A stretch of DNA of 64,000 nucleotides from JBDTNL01 sp039933785 (GTDB taxonomy: Bacteria; Acidobacteriota; Thermoanaerobaculia; Multivoradales; JAGPDF01). The notes under the pieces are model-generated. The model searched no databases and was not told the DNA's origin. It saw only the letters and a list, made by a program, of their open reading frames with translations. The stretch lies in assembly GCA_039933785.1 (NCBI GenBank), contig JBDTNL010000016.1, positions 1 to 64,000 of the forward strand. The letters run 5' to 3'. The translations under genes and the position numbers were made by a program. Of this stretch, positions 54,467 through 62,314 are shown piece after piece (the first letter of the stretch is position 1; each line of letters begins with the position of its first letter).

Positions 54467-55398
54467 AACCGCTACTCCTTTTCCTCGCCGGGCTATTCGC
54501 TCTTCTGTTGATGGCGGGCTCCTGCTACAGCGTGTCCGAGACCGAGCTGGTACTGGTCACCCAATTTGGCAAGCCCGTCGAGGGCGTGGTCGACCATCCG
54601 GGCTTGCACGTGAAGCTGCCGTTCATCCAGACCGTGCACCGCTTCGACAAGCGCTGGCTCGAGTTCGACGGCGATCCGAACGAGATTCCGACCAAGGACA
54701 AGAAGTACATCTGGGTCGATACCTACGCGCGCTGGCGCATTGCCGACCCCTTGCGCTTCTTCCAGGCCGTGGGCGACGAGCGCGGTGGGCAGAGCCGCCT
54801 CGACGACATCGTCGACGGCGAGACCCGCAACGCCGTCGCCTCGTTCGACCTGATCGAAGTCGTGCGGTCGACGAACCGGGCGTTCCAGATCACCGAAGAG
54901 CTCGAAGGCATCGGCGCCGCAGAGGCCATGGCCAAGGTCGCGACCGGCCGTCCGACGATCGAGAAGGTCATCCTCGAGAAGGCGGCCAAGATCACGCCGC
55001 AGTTCGGCATCGAGCTCGTCGACGTGCGTTTCAAGCGTCTGAACTACGTCGAGAGCGTGCAGGAGAAGGTCTTCGAGCGCATGATCTCCGAAAGGAAGCG
55101 CATCGCCGAGCGCAGTCGCTCCGAAGGCCAGGGCCGCGCCGCCGAAATCAGCGGGCAGAAGGAGCGCGACGTGCTCGGGATTTCCTCGACCGGCTACAAA
55201 TCCGCGCAGGAAGTGAAAGGCGACGCCGACGCGAAGGCCACGGCGATCTACGCCAAGGCCTATGGCCGCGACCCGGAGCTCTATCAGTTCCTGAAGTCAA
55301 TGGAGACCCTACAGGCGAGTGTCGACGACAAGACCTGGCTGGTGCTGTCGACCGATTCCGACCTGTGGAGATTCTTGAAGCGAGGCAAGGGCGAGTAG
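54463..55398 (+). CDS. hflC: FtsH modulator HflC-like stomatin/prohibitin protein
   Basis: A 311-residue membrane-anchored SPFH protein, partner of HflK. After the N-terminal helix (LLFLAGLFALLLMAGSCYSV) come YSVSETELVLVTQFGKPVEG, HPGLHVKLPFIQTVHRFDKR, WVDTYARWRIADPLRFF and the C-terminal GDADAKATAIYAKAYGRDPELYQFLKS. The ATG overlaps the hflK stop (ATGA). It ends shortly before the convergent lipid operon. Confidence 0.94.
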   Translation: MKPLLLFLAGLFALLLMAGSCYSVSETELVLVTQFGKPVEGVVDHPGLHVKLPFIQTVHRFDKRWLEFDGDPNEIPTKDKKYIWVDTYARWRIADPLRFFQAVGDERGGQSRLDDIVDGETRNAVASFDLIEVVRSTNRAFQITEELEGIGAAEAMAKVATGRPTIEKVILEKAAKITPQFGIELVDVRFKRLNYVESVQEKVFERMISERKRIAERSRSEGQGRAAEISGQKERDVLGISSTGYKSAQEVKGDADAKATAIYAKAYGRDPELYQFLKSMETLQASVDDKTWLVLSTDSDLWRFLKRGKGE

Positions 55399-55409
55399 GG
55401 TCGTCGAGG

Positions 55410-56456
55410 TCAACGCGGGTGGCGAAATCTGTAGTGCGCCACCAGCCACTCCGAGCCTTCGTTCCATCCGAAGAGCTCGGAACAGGAGAGAAAGAACACC
55501 CGCCAGCGCTCGACCCAGAGCGCACCCTTGCCGCCGTACGTGGCGTCGAAGAGCGCTCGCACCTGCGCCCGATGCCGATCCAGATTCTCGAGCCAGGCCT
55601 CGCTGGTGCGCTGGTAGTGCGTGCCGGAGAGTGACCAGCGGTCCTCGACCACCAGGTCGCGATCGAAACGCGGCAAGAGGTCGATCGACGGCATCAGCCC
55701 GCCGGTGAAGAAATGGCGCGCCATCCAGTCGCTGGGCCCACCGTCCTCGAAGGGGTAAGACAGGCCCCGGTTGCAGAAGATGTGCACAAAGAGCCGGCCC
55801 TCCGGCGTCAGCCAGCGGGCGATCTTCGCCAGCAAGGCGTCGTAGTTGCGCATGTGCTCGAACATCTCGACCGAGACCACGCGGTCGAAGCGCTTTTCGA
55901 GCTCGAGCTCGGCGACGTTGGCCACTTGGTGGCGGATGTTCGACAGGCCGCGCCGAGCGGCGGCCGCTCGAATCCATTCACCCTGAGACTGCGAATTCGA
56001 CACCGCCAGGATCTCGCTCGCCGGGTAGCGCTCGGCAAGCCAGAGGCCGAAGGAACCCCAACCGCTTCCCAGGTCGAGGATGCGTTGTCCGTCCGCGATC
56101 TGAGCCCGCTCGGCGGCGAGCGCGAGCATCGCCTCTTCGCTCTCGGCGAGCGTCGTTGTGCCGGCCGGCCAGTAGCCGCTCGAGTACTTGAGGCGCGGCC
56201 CGAGCACGAGCTCGAAGAAACTCGCCGGGACTTCGTAGTGCTGTTGGTTGGCCTCGGCGGTCGCGAGGGCGATCGGGCTCGCCCGCAGCTTGCTCAGGAA
56301 CTCGTTCGATTCATTCGACAGCCCATCGGCGTTGGCGCCGAGCTTGCCACGCTCCTCGGCGAGTCGCTGGCGAAGCAGCCGACGGATGCCCACGCGCAAA
56401 AGGCCGTCGGGCACGAGTCCACGGTCGACCAGGGCGAGTACGGGTGACAGGCTCAT
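55410..56456 (-). CDS. Cyclopropane-synthase-family methyltransferase (short type)
   Basis: A 348-residue SAM-dependent methyltransferase of the cyclopropane fatty acid synthase superfamily. It has QQHYEVPASFFELVLGPRLKYSSGYW, the SAM motif RILDLGSGWGSFGLW, VSNSQSQGEWI, VSVEMFEHMRNYDALL and YPFEDGGPSDWMARHFFTGG. It lacks the N-terminal lipid-binding domain of classical Cfa. Distinct from the neighbour by sequence and length, so it likely modifies a different substrate or position. Last gene of a tightly packed operon; 5 bases after the full-length cfa gene. Confidence 0.88.
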   Translation of the reverse strand: MSLSPVLALVDRGLVPDGLLRVGIRRLLRQRLAEERGKLGANADGLSNESNEFLSKLRASPIALATAEANQQHYEVPASFFELVLGPRLKYSSGYWPAGTTTLAESEEAMLALAAERAQIADGQRILDLGSGWGSFGLWLAERYPASEILAVSNSQSQGEWIRAAAARRGLSNIRHQVANVAELELEKRFDRVVSVEMFEHMRNYDALLAKIARWLTPEGRLFVHIFCNRGLSYPFEDGGPSDWMARHFFTGGLMPSIDLLPRFDRDLVVEDRWSLSGTHYQRTSEAWLENLDRHRAQVRALFDATYGGKGALWVERWRVFFLSCSELFGWNEGSEWLVAHYRFRHPR

Positions 56457-56461
56457 CGGAA

Positions 56462-57730
56462 TTACCACGCCCCGCGCGCGACTTCGCGGCGAAAGGCCGG
56501 TCCCGCGAAGAGCATCTGCACGACGCCGATGACGCGTTCGCGGAAGCCGCCCTCGCAGTACGAGAAGTAGTAGTTCCAAGTCCGCCGGAAGCGCTCGTCG
56601 AAGCGCGCCGAGAGGGCCGGCCACGCGGCTTCGAAGTTGTCGCGCCACTGGCGGAGCGTGTCGGCATAGTGGAGACCCATCTCCTCGAGATGCATCGGCG
56701 TCAACGGGCTCGCGCTGGCGATGGCGCGCTGCATGGCGGTCACCGATGGGATCGCGCCGCCCGGAAAAATGTAGCGTTGGATGAAATCGACGCCGTGCTT
56801 GGAGGCCTCGTAGTTCCGGTCGGCGATGGTGATCGCCTGCAGCGCCATCAGGCCCTCGGGATGCAGCAACCGTCCGCACCGGCCGAAAAACTCAGGTAGG
56901 TGTTCGTGGCCGACCGCCTCGATCATCTCGATCGAGGCCAGCTTGTCGTAACGCCCGGTCAGGTCGCGGTAGTCGCTGAGGAGCAGCTCGACTCGGTCCG
57001 AGAGCCCGGCGCGAGCGATTCGCCGCGAGGCTTCTTCGAATTGGGACGGAGAGATCGTGGTCGTCGTCACCTTGCAGCCATAGCGGCTCGCGGCGTGGAT
57101 GGCGAAGCTGCCCCAGCCGGTTCCGATCTCGAGCACGTGGTCGTCCGGAGTCAATTGGAGCTTGCGGCAGATGCGGTCGAGCTTGGCGCGCTGCGCGAGT
57201 GCCAGACTGGTCTCTGGCGTTTCGAAGTAGGCGCTCGAGTAGGTCATGGTCGGATCGAGGAAGGCGGCGAAGAATTCGTTGCCGAGGTCGTAGTGCGCGA
57301 CGATGTTCTTCCGGCTGCCGGAACGTGTGTTGCCGTTCAGAAGATGCCGCACGCGGGAGGGGATCGCGCCCAGGCGGGCGAGTCCGCTTTCGACGCCTTC
57401 GAGTGCCGAGCGGTTGCGGGCCAGCACACGGACGAGCGCCACCAGGTCGCTGGTGTCCCACAGCTCACCCAGGTAGGCCTCGGCCGCTCCCAAGGATCCA
57501 CCGGAGAGCAGCTCGCGATAGAAGCGCGGGTCGTGAACGGTGAGCTCGGCGCTGAGGCCATCGGCCGCTGCGTGGCCGAAGCGACAGACTTCGCCGGTGT
57601 CGCCGTCGTGGACGCTGAGCTCACCCTCGGCGATCTTTTCTAAACGGCTGAAGACCAGGCGCCGCGCCAGGCGATCACGAGCTCCGGTCGGTGCAATCGG
57701 CGTGGTGCGGGCGAGCGTCGAAAGGCTCAT
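56462..57730 (-). CDS. cfa: Cyclopropane-fatty-acyl-phospholipid synthase
   Basis: A 422-residue enzyme of the full Cfa type that transfers a methylene from SAM to the double bond of membrane acyl chains. The N-terminal domain (DGDTGEVCRFG, RELLSGGSLGAAEAYLGELW) is followed by AHYDLGNEFFAAFLDPTMTYSSAYF (145-169), the SAM motif HVLEIGTGWGSFAIH, MIEAVGHEHLPEFF and the C-terminal YFSYCEGGFRERVIGVVQM with the conserved Cys. Its stop region precedes a second family member; its start overlaps the DUF1365 gene. Confidence 0.93.
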   Translation of the reverse strand: MSLSTLARTTPIAPTGARDRLARRLVFSRLEKIAEGELSVHDGDTGEVCRFGHAAADGLSAELTVHDPRFYRELLSGGSLGAAEAYLGELWDTSDLVALVRVLARNRSALEGVESGLARLGAIPSRVRHLLNGNTRSGSRKNIVAHYDLGNEFFAAFLDPTMTYSSAYFETPETSLALAQRAKLDRICRKLQLTPDDHVLEIGTGWGSFAIHAASRYGCKVTTTTISPSQFEEASRRIARAGLSDRVELLLSDYRDLTGRYDKLASIEMIEAVGHEHLPEFFGRCGRLLHPEGLMALQAITIADRNYEASKHGVDFIQRYIFPGGAIPSVTAMQRAIASASPLTPMHLEEMGLHYADTLRQWRDNFEAAWPALSARFDERFRRTWNYYFSYCEGGFRERVIGVVQMLFAGPAFRREVARGAW

Positions 57731-58491
57731 GCATGGTCTCCGTCTATGGGCTGCGGATGGTCGAAGATCGGGACGCGCTTCCAGGCGAGCAGCGCGGCGT
57801 GGAGATAGATCCAGAACAGGATTCGCCAGGTCATCAGGGGATGGCCGAGGAGGACGCTGCGCAGGGAAGCTGGCGTGATCTCGCGTCGCTCGAGGCGTAG
57901 CGTGGCGTCGAAAAGCTTCTCGCCGTCCTGGTGGTTCTCGAAGTGAACCAGTAAGCGGTCGCTCGGCGGCACGACGCCCATGCGATACGCGATACCCATG
58001 GGCATGAACGGCGAGACGTGCAGGCGCTTATCGAACCAACCGTCGAAGTTGCGTCCCGGCGCGGCGGCTCCGCGGTGGACGACGTAGGCGTAGCGTTCCT
58101 TCCACGGCGTGTTGGTCGTCTCGCCGACCACGGCCTCGAGCTCGCCCTGCTCGTCGAAGCAGTAGTAGAAGCTGATCGGATTCATCCGCAGGCCGAGCGT
58201 GCGCGGATTAGTCAGCAGCCGAACGGGTCCCGCCGGACGGTGCCCCGTGCGCTCTTCGACCAGGTCGCGAACGGTGTCCGGCCACGAGCGCGCCGGATCG
58301 CCGAAGTAGTCCTGGCGCCGCAGCCAGGCGATCGCCGGCCGGCGTGCCGACCAGAGCCACGAGCCCTTGAATGCACTGTCGAGCTCGTCGAGGTCGACGT
58401 AGACCATGAACAGCGGGTAGTCGAGGCGATGCACCCGCGGCGCGAACCGCCGGTGCCTCACTCTGCCGACATAGAGCGCGCTGTCCATCAC
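57727..58491 (-). CDS. DUF1365 family protein
   Basis: A 254-residue cytosolic protein of DUF1365: ALYVGRVRHRRFAPRVHRLDYPLFMVYVDLDEL, TNPRTLGLRMNPISFYYCFDEQG and VVGETTNTPWKERYAYVVH, then RLHVSPFMPMGIAYR. The family is nearly always encoded beside a FAD amine-oxidase-like protein and a cyclopropane synthase, and is needed for modified fatty acids in some bacteria. Overlaps both neighbours by 4 bases. Confidence 0.92.
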   Translation of the reverse strand: MMDSALYVGRVRHRRFAPRVHRLDYPLFMVYVDLDELDSAFKGSWLWSARRPAIAWLRRQDYFGDPARSWPDTVRDLVEERTGHRPAGPVRLLTNPRTLGLRMNPISFYYCFDEQGELEAVVGETTNTPWKERYAYVVHRGAAAPGRNFDGWFDKRLHVSPFMPMGIAYRMGVVPPSDRLLVHFENHQDGEKLFDATLRLERREITPASLRSVLLGHPLMTWRILFWIYLHAALLAWKRVPIFDHPQPIDGDHA

Positions 58492-59771
58492 TGGGCCTCG
58501 CGGCGCGATGTGGCGATTCCGGTCGCGGCGCGGACACCGCTCCAGGCGCCGTCTTCGTGAAATCCATAGCGCCAGTACGCGCCGCAGAAGTGGGTGTGCC
58601 GGTGGCCGCTAATCTCACTCCAGCGCGCCTGCGCCGCGACGGCCCCAAGATCGAGCTGCGGGTGGGCGAAGACCAGCCGATGCCGGATGGTCGCGGGCTC
58701 GATGCGTTCGCTCTGGTTGAGCGTCACGCACCACGGCGTCTCCGTCGGCAGTGGCTGGAGCCTGTTCATCCAGTAACTGATGGCGATGGGATCGCTCTCC
58801 CTCCCGCCGGTCGAAACGTTCCAACTCGCCCAGGCGCGCCGGTGGCGGGGGAGTAGCGAGCGGTCGCAATGCAGCACGACGTCTTGTTCGCGATACCGAA
58901 TCGCGCCGAGGATCGAGCGCTCGTTCGTGTCGGCGTCGCCAAGCAGCTCGAGCGCCGTATCGCTATGGCAGGCGAACACGACCTCATCGAAGCGGCTCTG
59001 CTGGCCGGCGATGCGAAGCGTGACATCGCGACTGTCGCGCTCGACACGCTCGATCGCCGCGCCGAGGTGGACGCCGACACCGAGCGCCGTGAGCGTGCCG
59101 ACGAGCGCCGTCACGTACGAGCGCGAGCCGCCGCGCACGGTGCGCCACGCCGGCTGTCCGGTGGCGGCAAGCAAGCCATGGTTGTGAAAGAAGCGCAGTA
59201 ATGTAAGAGCCGGAAACGCATCGATGTCTCGACGCGGCATCGACCAGATCGCGCCCGCCATCGGGCGGAGAAAGAGCCGCCGAAACGGTTCGCCGAGGCG
59301 GGCGCGATCGCAGAAGGCCCCGAGAGTCTCGGTGCCTGGATTCTCTCCAGCGTCGAGAGCGGCGAGGGCGGCGTCGCCCTCGCGCCAGAACCGCCGCAGA
59401 TCGCGCAGCATCGACCAGAACTGCGGCTTGAGCGCGTTGCCCGGCGCCGCGAGCATCGAGCGCGCGTTCTCGCCGCTGTACTCGATGCCCGTCCCGCGAT
59501 CGCTGACCGAGAAGCCCATCGAGCTCTCGACGGTCTCGACGTCCAAATCGCGGAGCAGGCGAGAGAAGACCGGGTAGTTGGGTTCGTTGTAGACGATGAA
59601 GCCGAGGTCGACGGGGAAGGTGGCGCCGTTCTCCTCGACATCGACCGTGTAGGCATGGCCGCCCGGCCGCGGCGCGGCGTCAAACACGTGGACCTCGGCG
59701 CCGGGTGTGCGCGCGAGCTCATGCGCTGCGGCGAGACCGGCGATTCCGGCGCCAACCACCGCGACCCTCAT
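58488..59771 (-). CDS. FAD-dependent amine-oxidase-like flavoprotein
   Basis: A 427-residue flavoprotein with the Rossmann motif MRVAVVGAGIAGLAAAHELA at the very N-terminus (GxGxxG 7-12), RPGGHAYTVDVEENG and LGFIVYNEPNYPVF, DTALELLGDADTNERSILGAI, and a C-terminal HTHFCGAYWRYGFHEDGAWSGVRAA. Proteins of this type with DUF1365 and CFA synthases are the RSP1091-like group linked to furan fatty acid formation in Rhodobacter, as I recall. The ATG at 59771 is chosen because the longer frame is not protein-like. Confidence 0.9.
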   Translation of the reverse strand: MRVAVVGAGIAGLAAAHELARTPGAEVHVFDAAPRPGGHAYTVDVEENGATFPVDLGFIVYNEPNYPVFSRLLRDLDVETVESSMGFSVSDRGTGIEYSGENARSMLAAPGNALKPQFWSMLRDLRRFWREGDAALAALDAGENPGTETLGAFCDRARLGEPFRRLFLRPMAGAIWSMPRRDIDAFPALTLLRFFHNHGLLAATGQPAWRTVRGGSRSYVTALVGTLTALGVGVHLGAAIERVERDSRDVTLRIAGQQSRFDEVVFACHSDTALELLGDADTNERSILGAIRYREQDVVLHCDRSLLPRHRRAWASWNVSTGGRESDPIAISYWMNRLQPLPTETPWCVTLNQSERIEPATIRHRLVFAHPQLDLGAVAAQARWSEISGHRHTHFCGAYWRYGFHEDGAWSGVRAATGIATSRREAQ

Positions 59772-60565
59772 GCGGCCCGCGCTTTCCGCGGCGGCCAAGG
59801 CACGAAGGCGCTGGTCCGGCGGATGTACGCGTCGTACTCTGGCCGGCGATGGACGATGGTTTTTTCGAGCAACGTCACGCCGGAGACCCGGAGCAATAGG
59901 AAGGTCATGAAGAGGGGAGCCAAGAGTGCCCACGCGCTACCCGCGCCGGGAGCGCCGAGTGCAAACAGCCCATAGCCCCACCAGAGCACCGATTCGCCGA
60001 AGTAGTTCGGGTGACGCGAATAGCGCCAAAGACCTGAGTCCAGTACTCGCCCGCGACTCGCCGGATCGTCGCGGAAGCGCTGCAGCTGCCAGTCTGCAAA
60101 TGCCTCGCAGGCGAACCCGATCACCCAGAGCGCAGTTCCGACGGCCAGTGCGATGGGCGAAATCGAGGTCGCCGATTGGACGACCAGGAGCGGCACCGCG
60201 AGCGCCGCCGCGAGCGTCGCCTGCAGCGCGAAGACCGTGACCAGGCTCCGCCACTGGAACGCGGCGGGATGCTCGGCGCGCATCGCGGCGTAGCGCGGAT
60301 CCTCACCGTGACCGCGGGCGCGCAGAGCGATGTGGAGCGCCAGACGCAGTCCCCAGGCTCCCACCAAGCCCAAATGGATCCAATGGAAAGTCTGCACCTC
60401 GGGCCCGCGGCTGCGAAACCACACGGTCAGCCCGACGAAGAACATCCCCCAGGCGATATCCACCACGCTCACGTCCTGTCGGGCGAGGCTCCAGAGCCAG
60501 AGGAGGAATCCCGCCACCAGGCAGCCGACCCAGCCGAGCAGCAGCGTGTGACCGAGCTCAAGCAC
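59768..60565 (-). CDS. DUF1295 membrane protein (steroid 5-alpha-reductase fold)
   Basis: A 265-residue integral membrane protein with about six hydrophobic segments and the DUF1295/steroid reductase C-terminus: RFRDDPASRGRVLDSGLWRYSRHPNYFGES with the conserved NYFGE, FMTFLLLRVSGVTLLEKTIVHRRPEYDAYIRRT. Related enzymes reduce C=C bonds in lipids or methylate isoprenoid. Here it may process modified acyl chains made by the operon. Overlaps the SRPBCC gene by 8 bases and the flavoprotein gene by 4. Confidence 0.9.
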   Translation of the reverse strand: MLELGHTLLLGWVGCLVAGFLLWLWSLARQDVSVVDIAWGMFFVGLTVWFRSRGPEVQTFHWIHLGLVGAWGLRLALHIALRARGHGEDPRYAAMRAEHPAAFQWRSLVTVFALQATLAAALAVPLLVVQSATSISPIALAVGTALWVIGFACEAFADWQLQRFRDDPASRGRVLDSGLWRYSRHPNYFGESVLWWGYGLFALGAPGAGSAWALLAPLFMTFLLLRVSGVTLLEKTIVHRRPEYDAYIRRTSAFVPWPPRKARAA

Positions 60566-61052
60566 GTTTCACCAGTCGGAGCGGGACCGGAGGGCGCGCT
60601 CCCTGGGATGGCGGCATGAGCTCGATCATTTTCATGGTCCGGTATTCGAAGATCCGTTCCAGGTCACGGGCAACGAACAGCCGCTGAATGACCTTCCCTC
60701 CGAGTACGCAATAGCGGACGCGATCGATGACTTCCGTGGCCTCTCCGCGCTCGATGAAGCGGTGTTCGTGGACCCAGCTGCGATACGGCCCGCGCCGCTG
60801 CTGGTCGACGAAGCGGTCGAGCGGCTCCCACGCCGTGATCTCGCTTCGCCAGCGCAGGGGTAGCCCGTGGAACGAAATGCGGTAGTCGATGAGCGCACCG
60901 GCCCGCATCTCGATCGGCTTGGGCGTGAGGATCCGGAAATTGAGCCACGGTGGCGTCAGCGTCTCGAGGTTGGCCGGGTCGGAAAAGAAGGCGAAGACCT
61001 CGGACCGGGGCCGGTCGAGGAGGGTGGATCGTTCGAGGATGTATTCGGTCAT
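60558..61052 (-). CDS. SRPBCC (START-like) ligand-binding protein
   Basis: A 164-residue protein with the START/Bet v 1-like pattern: MTEYILERSTLLDRPRSEVF, AFFSDPANLETLTPPWLNF, SEITAWEPLDRFVDQQRRGPYRSWVHEHRF, then VRYCVLGGKVIQRLFVARD. Such domains hold hydrophobic ligands such as lipids or quinones. The ATG at 61052 has GAGG upstream; the upstream frame start is weaker. First gene of the operon, facing the B12/XRE regulator gene. Confidence 0.88.
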   Translation of the reverse strand: MTEYILERSTLLDRPRSEVFAFFSDPANLETLTPPWLNFRILTPKPIEMRAGALIDYRISFHGLPLRWRSEITAWEPLDRFVDQQRRGPYRSWVHEHRFIERGEATEVIDRVRYCVLGGKVIQRLFVARDLERIFEYRTMKMIELMPPSQGARPPVPLRLVKRA

Positions 61053-61101
61053 GCCGACCTCAGTGTAGAGGGGAACTAAAACGGTCAATCAAGCCAAGGA
61101 A

Positions 61102-61119
61102 TGTACAGTATGTTGTACA
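61102..61119. promoter_or_regulatory. Paired TGTACA elements between the divergent regulator and lipid operon
   Basis: TGTACAGTATGTTGTACA carries two TGTACA boxes 12 bases apart, next to the start of the regulator gene and about 60 bases upstream of the lipid operon. TGTACA-type boxes are known as operators of CarH/LitR photoreceptor regulators, but the DNA-binding domain here is XRE, so binding is inference. A TACAAT box overlaps the second element. Confidence 0.5.
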
Positions 61120-62045
61120 ATATGGCCATGTCAAGAACGGTATCCGGGCCCTTCCGAGGGGATACGCCACACGCCGCCGTGGCCGATTTGTCGGATCGCT
61201 ACCTCTCTGCGGTGCTCGCTGGCGACCGCGAGCGCGCTGCCGCAGTCATCGGCGAAGGCCTGACCAGTCGTTTCGACGCGGCCACGCTCTTGGGCCAGGT
61301 TCTCGGTGCCGCCCAGCGCGAGATCGGCGAGCGCTGGCAGCGCCAGGAGCTCACTGTCCTCGAAGAGCATCGGGCCACCGAACTGACTCGAGAAGAAGTC
61401 GAGCGCATCCGTCTCGCCCGCCGTCCGCCGCGCGAGCTGCCCTTCGTCGCCGTGGTGTGCGCGGGCCCCGGCGAAGTGCACGCCTTGCCGGCAAGGCTCT
61501 TCGCGACCCTGCTCGATTGCCGCGGCTGGCAGGTCGACTTCCTCGGCCAGGCGCCACCGCAGCCCGAGATCGAAAGCTATCTCGCAGAGCGCTATCTCGC
61601 AGAACGGCGGCCGCACCTGTTCGCGATGTCGATCACGATCGACACGCATCTCGATGCCACCCGCGAGCTCTGCCGTGCGATCTCCACCCGCGCGCCGCGC
61701 CCGCGAATCCTCCTCGGCGGTCAGGCGGTGAGCGGCCGCTCCGCCGAATCGCTCTCTGCTGACGCAGTCGCCACCGACGCTGCCCATGGTCTACAGCTGG
61801 CGGCCGACCTCGTTGGCGCGACGCAGACGCCGGACCTAAGCGCCTACCTCGGCACCATCGGGCGCCGCGTGCATCGGCTCCGCCGCGAGTCCGGTCTCAG
61901 TCAGGAAAAGCTCGCCGAACGCTGCGGCCTTGCACGCCCCTACCTCGGTGCGATCGAGCGCGGCCGGCAAAACATCACCCTCGATGCGGCACTGCGCATC
62001 GCCGGCGCTCTCGGAATCTCGATGACCGACCTCCTCGGCGACTGA
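61110..62045 (+). CDS. B12-binding regulator with C-terminal XRE helix-turn-helix (CarH-like photoreceptor module)
   Basis: A 311-residue protein from the ATG at 61110 (AAGGA nine bases upstream; ATG at 61128 is an alternative). The helical cap (about 20-105) includes W76-x9-E86-H87 (WQRQELTVLEEH), the light-sensing W-x9-EH motif of CarH and LitR. The Rossmann-like B12 domain (about 108-240) has GEVHALPARL with His124 in the cobalamin-ligand position and a C-terminal GG turn (RILLGGQAV). The last 65 residues are an XRE HTH (RRESGLSQEKLAERCGLARP, YLGAIERGRQNITL). Normal CarH has an N-terminal MerR HTH, so this is a different architecture. It is divergent from the lipid operon, the likely target. 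Confidence 0.85.
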   Translation: MLYNMAMSRTVSGPFRGDTPHAAVADLSDRYLSAVLAGDRERAAAVIGEGLTSRFDAATLLGQVLGAAQREIGERWQRQELTVLEEHRATELTREEVERIRLARRPPRELPFVAVVCAGPGEVHALPARLFATLLDCRGWQVDFLGQAPPQPEIESYLAERYLAERRPHLFAMSITIDTHLDATRELCRAISTRAPRPRILLGGQAVSGRSAESLSADAVATDAAHGLQLAADLVGATQTPDLSAYLGTIGRRVHRLRRESGLSQEKLAERCGLARPYLGAIERGRQNITLDAALRIAGALGISMTDLLGD

Positions 62046-62066
62046 GAAAAGTGACAAAAAACGACC

Positions 62067-62112
62067 AAAAGGGGACAGGTTGATTTCGCCTGAAAGTAAC
62101 CTGTCCCCTTTT
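62067..62112. repeat. Palindromic repeat with GGGGACAGGT core (copy 1)
   Basis: AAAAGGGGACAGGTT and its exact complement AACCTGTCCCCTTTT are 15-bp arms around a 16-base loop, with further TTTC/GAAA pairing inside. It follows the B12 regulator gene. A second copy of the core lies near the right edge of the window. Confidence 0.8.
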
Positions 62113-62314
62113 CGCCCCTTTTCGCCCTTTCGTTCGAAGACTTACAGGTGCAGCCGGGAGTGACGAAGGTGTTCGATGATCGCCTGCCTAGCGACACGGC
62201 TCGCGGTCTAGGACCTGGAAGTGGATCGCCGTTTAGGGCTGTTCTAGTTGCAGACCCAGTTTGATGCAAGCCGCAGTCGCGGGGGGTTGAGTCTGGAGTA
62301 GCCTGCCGCTGCAC

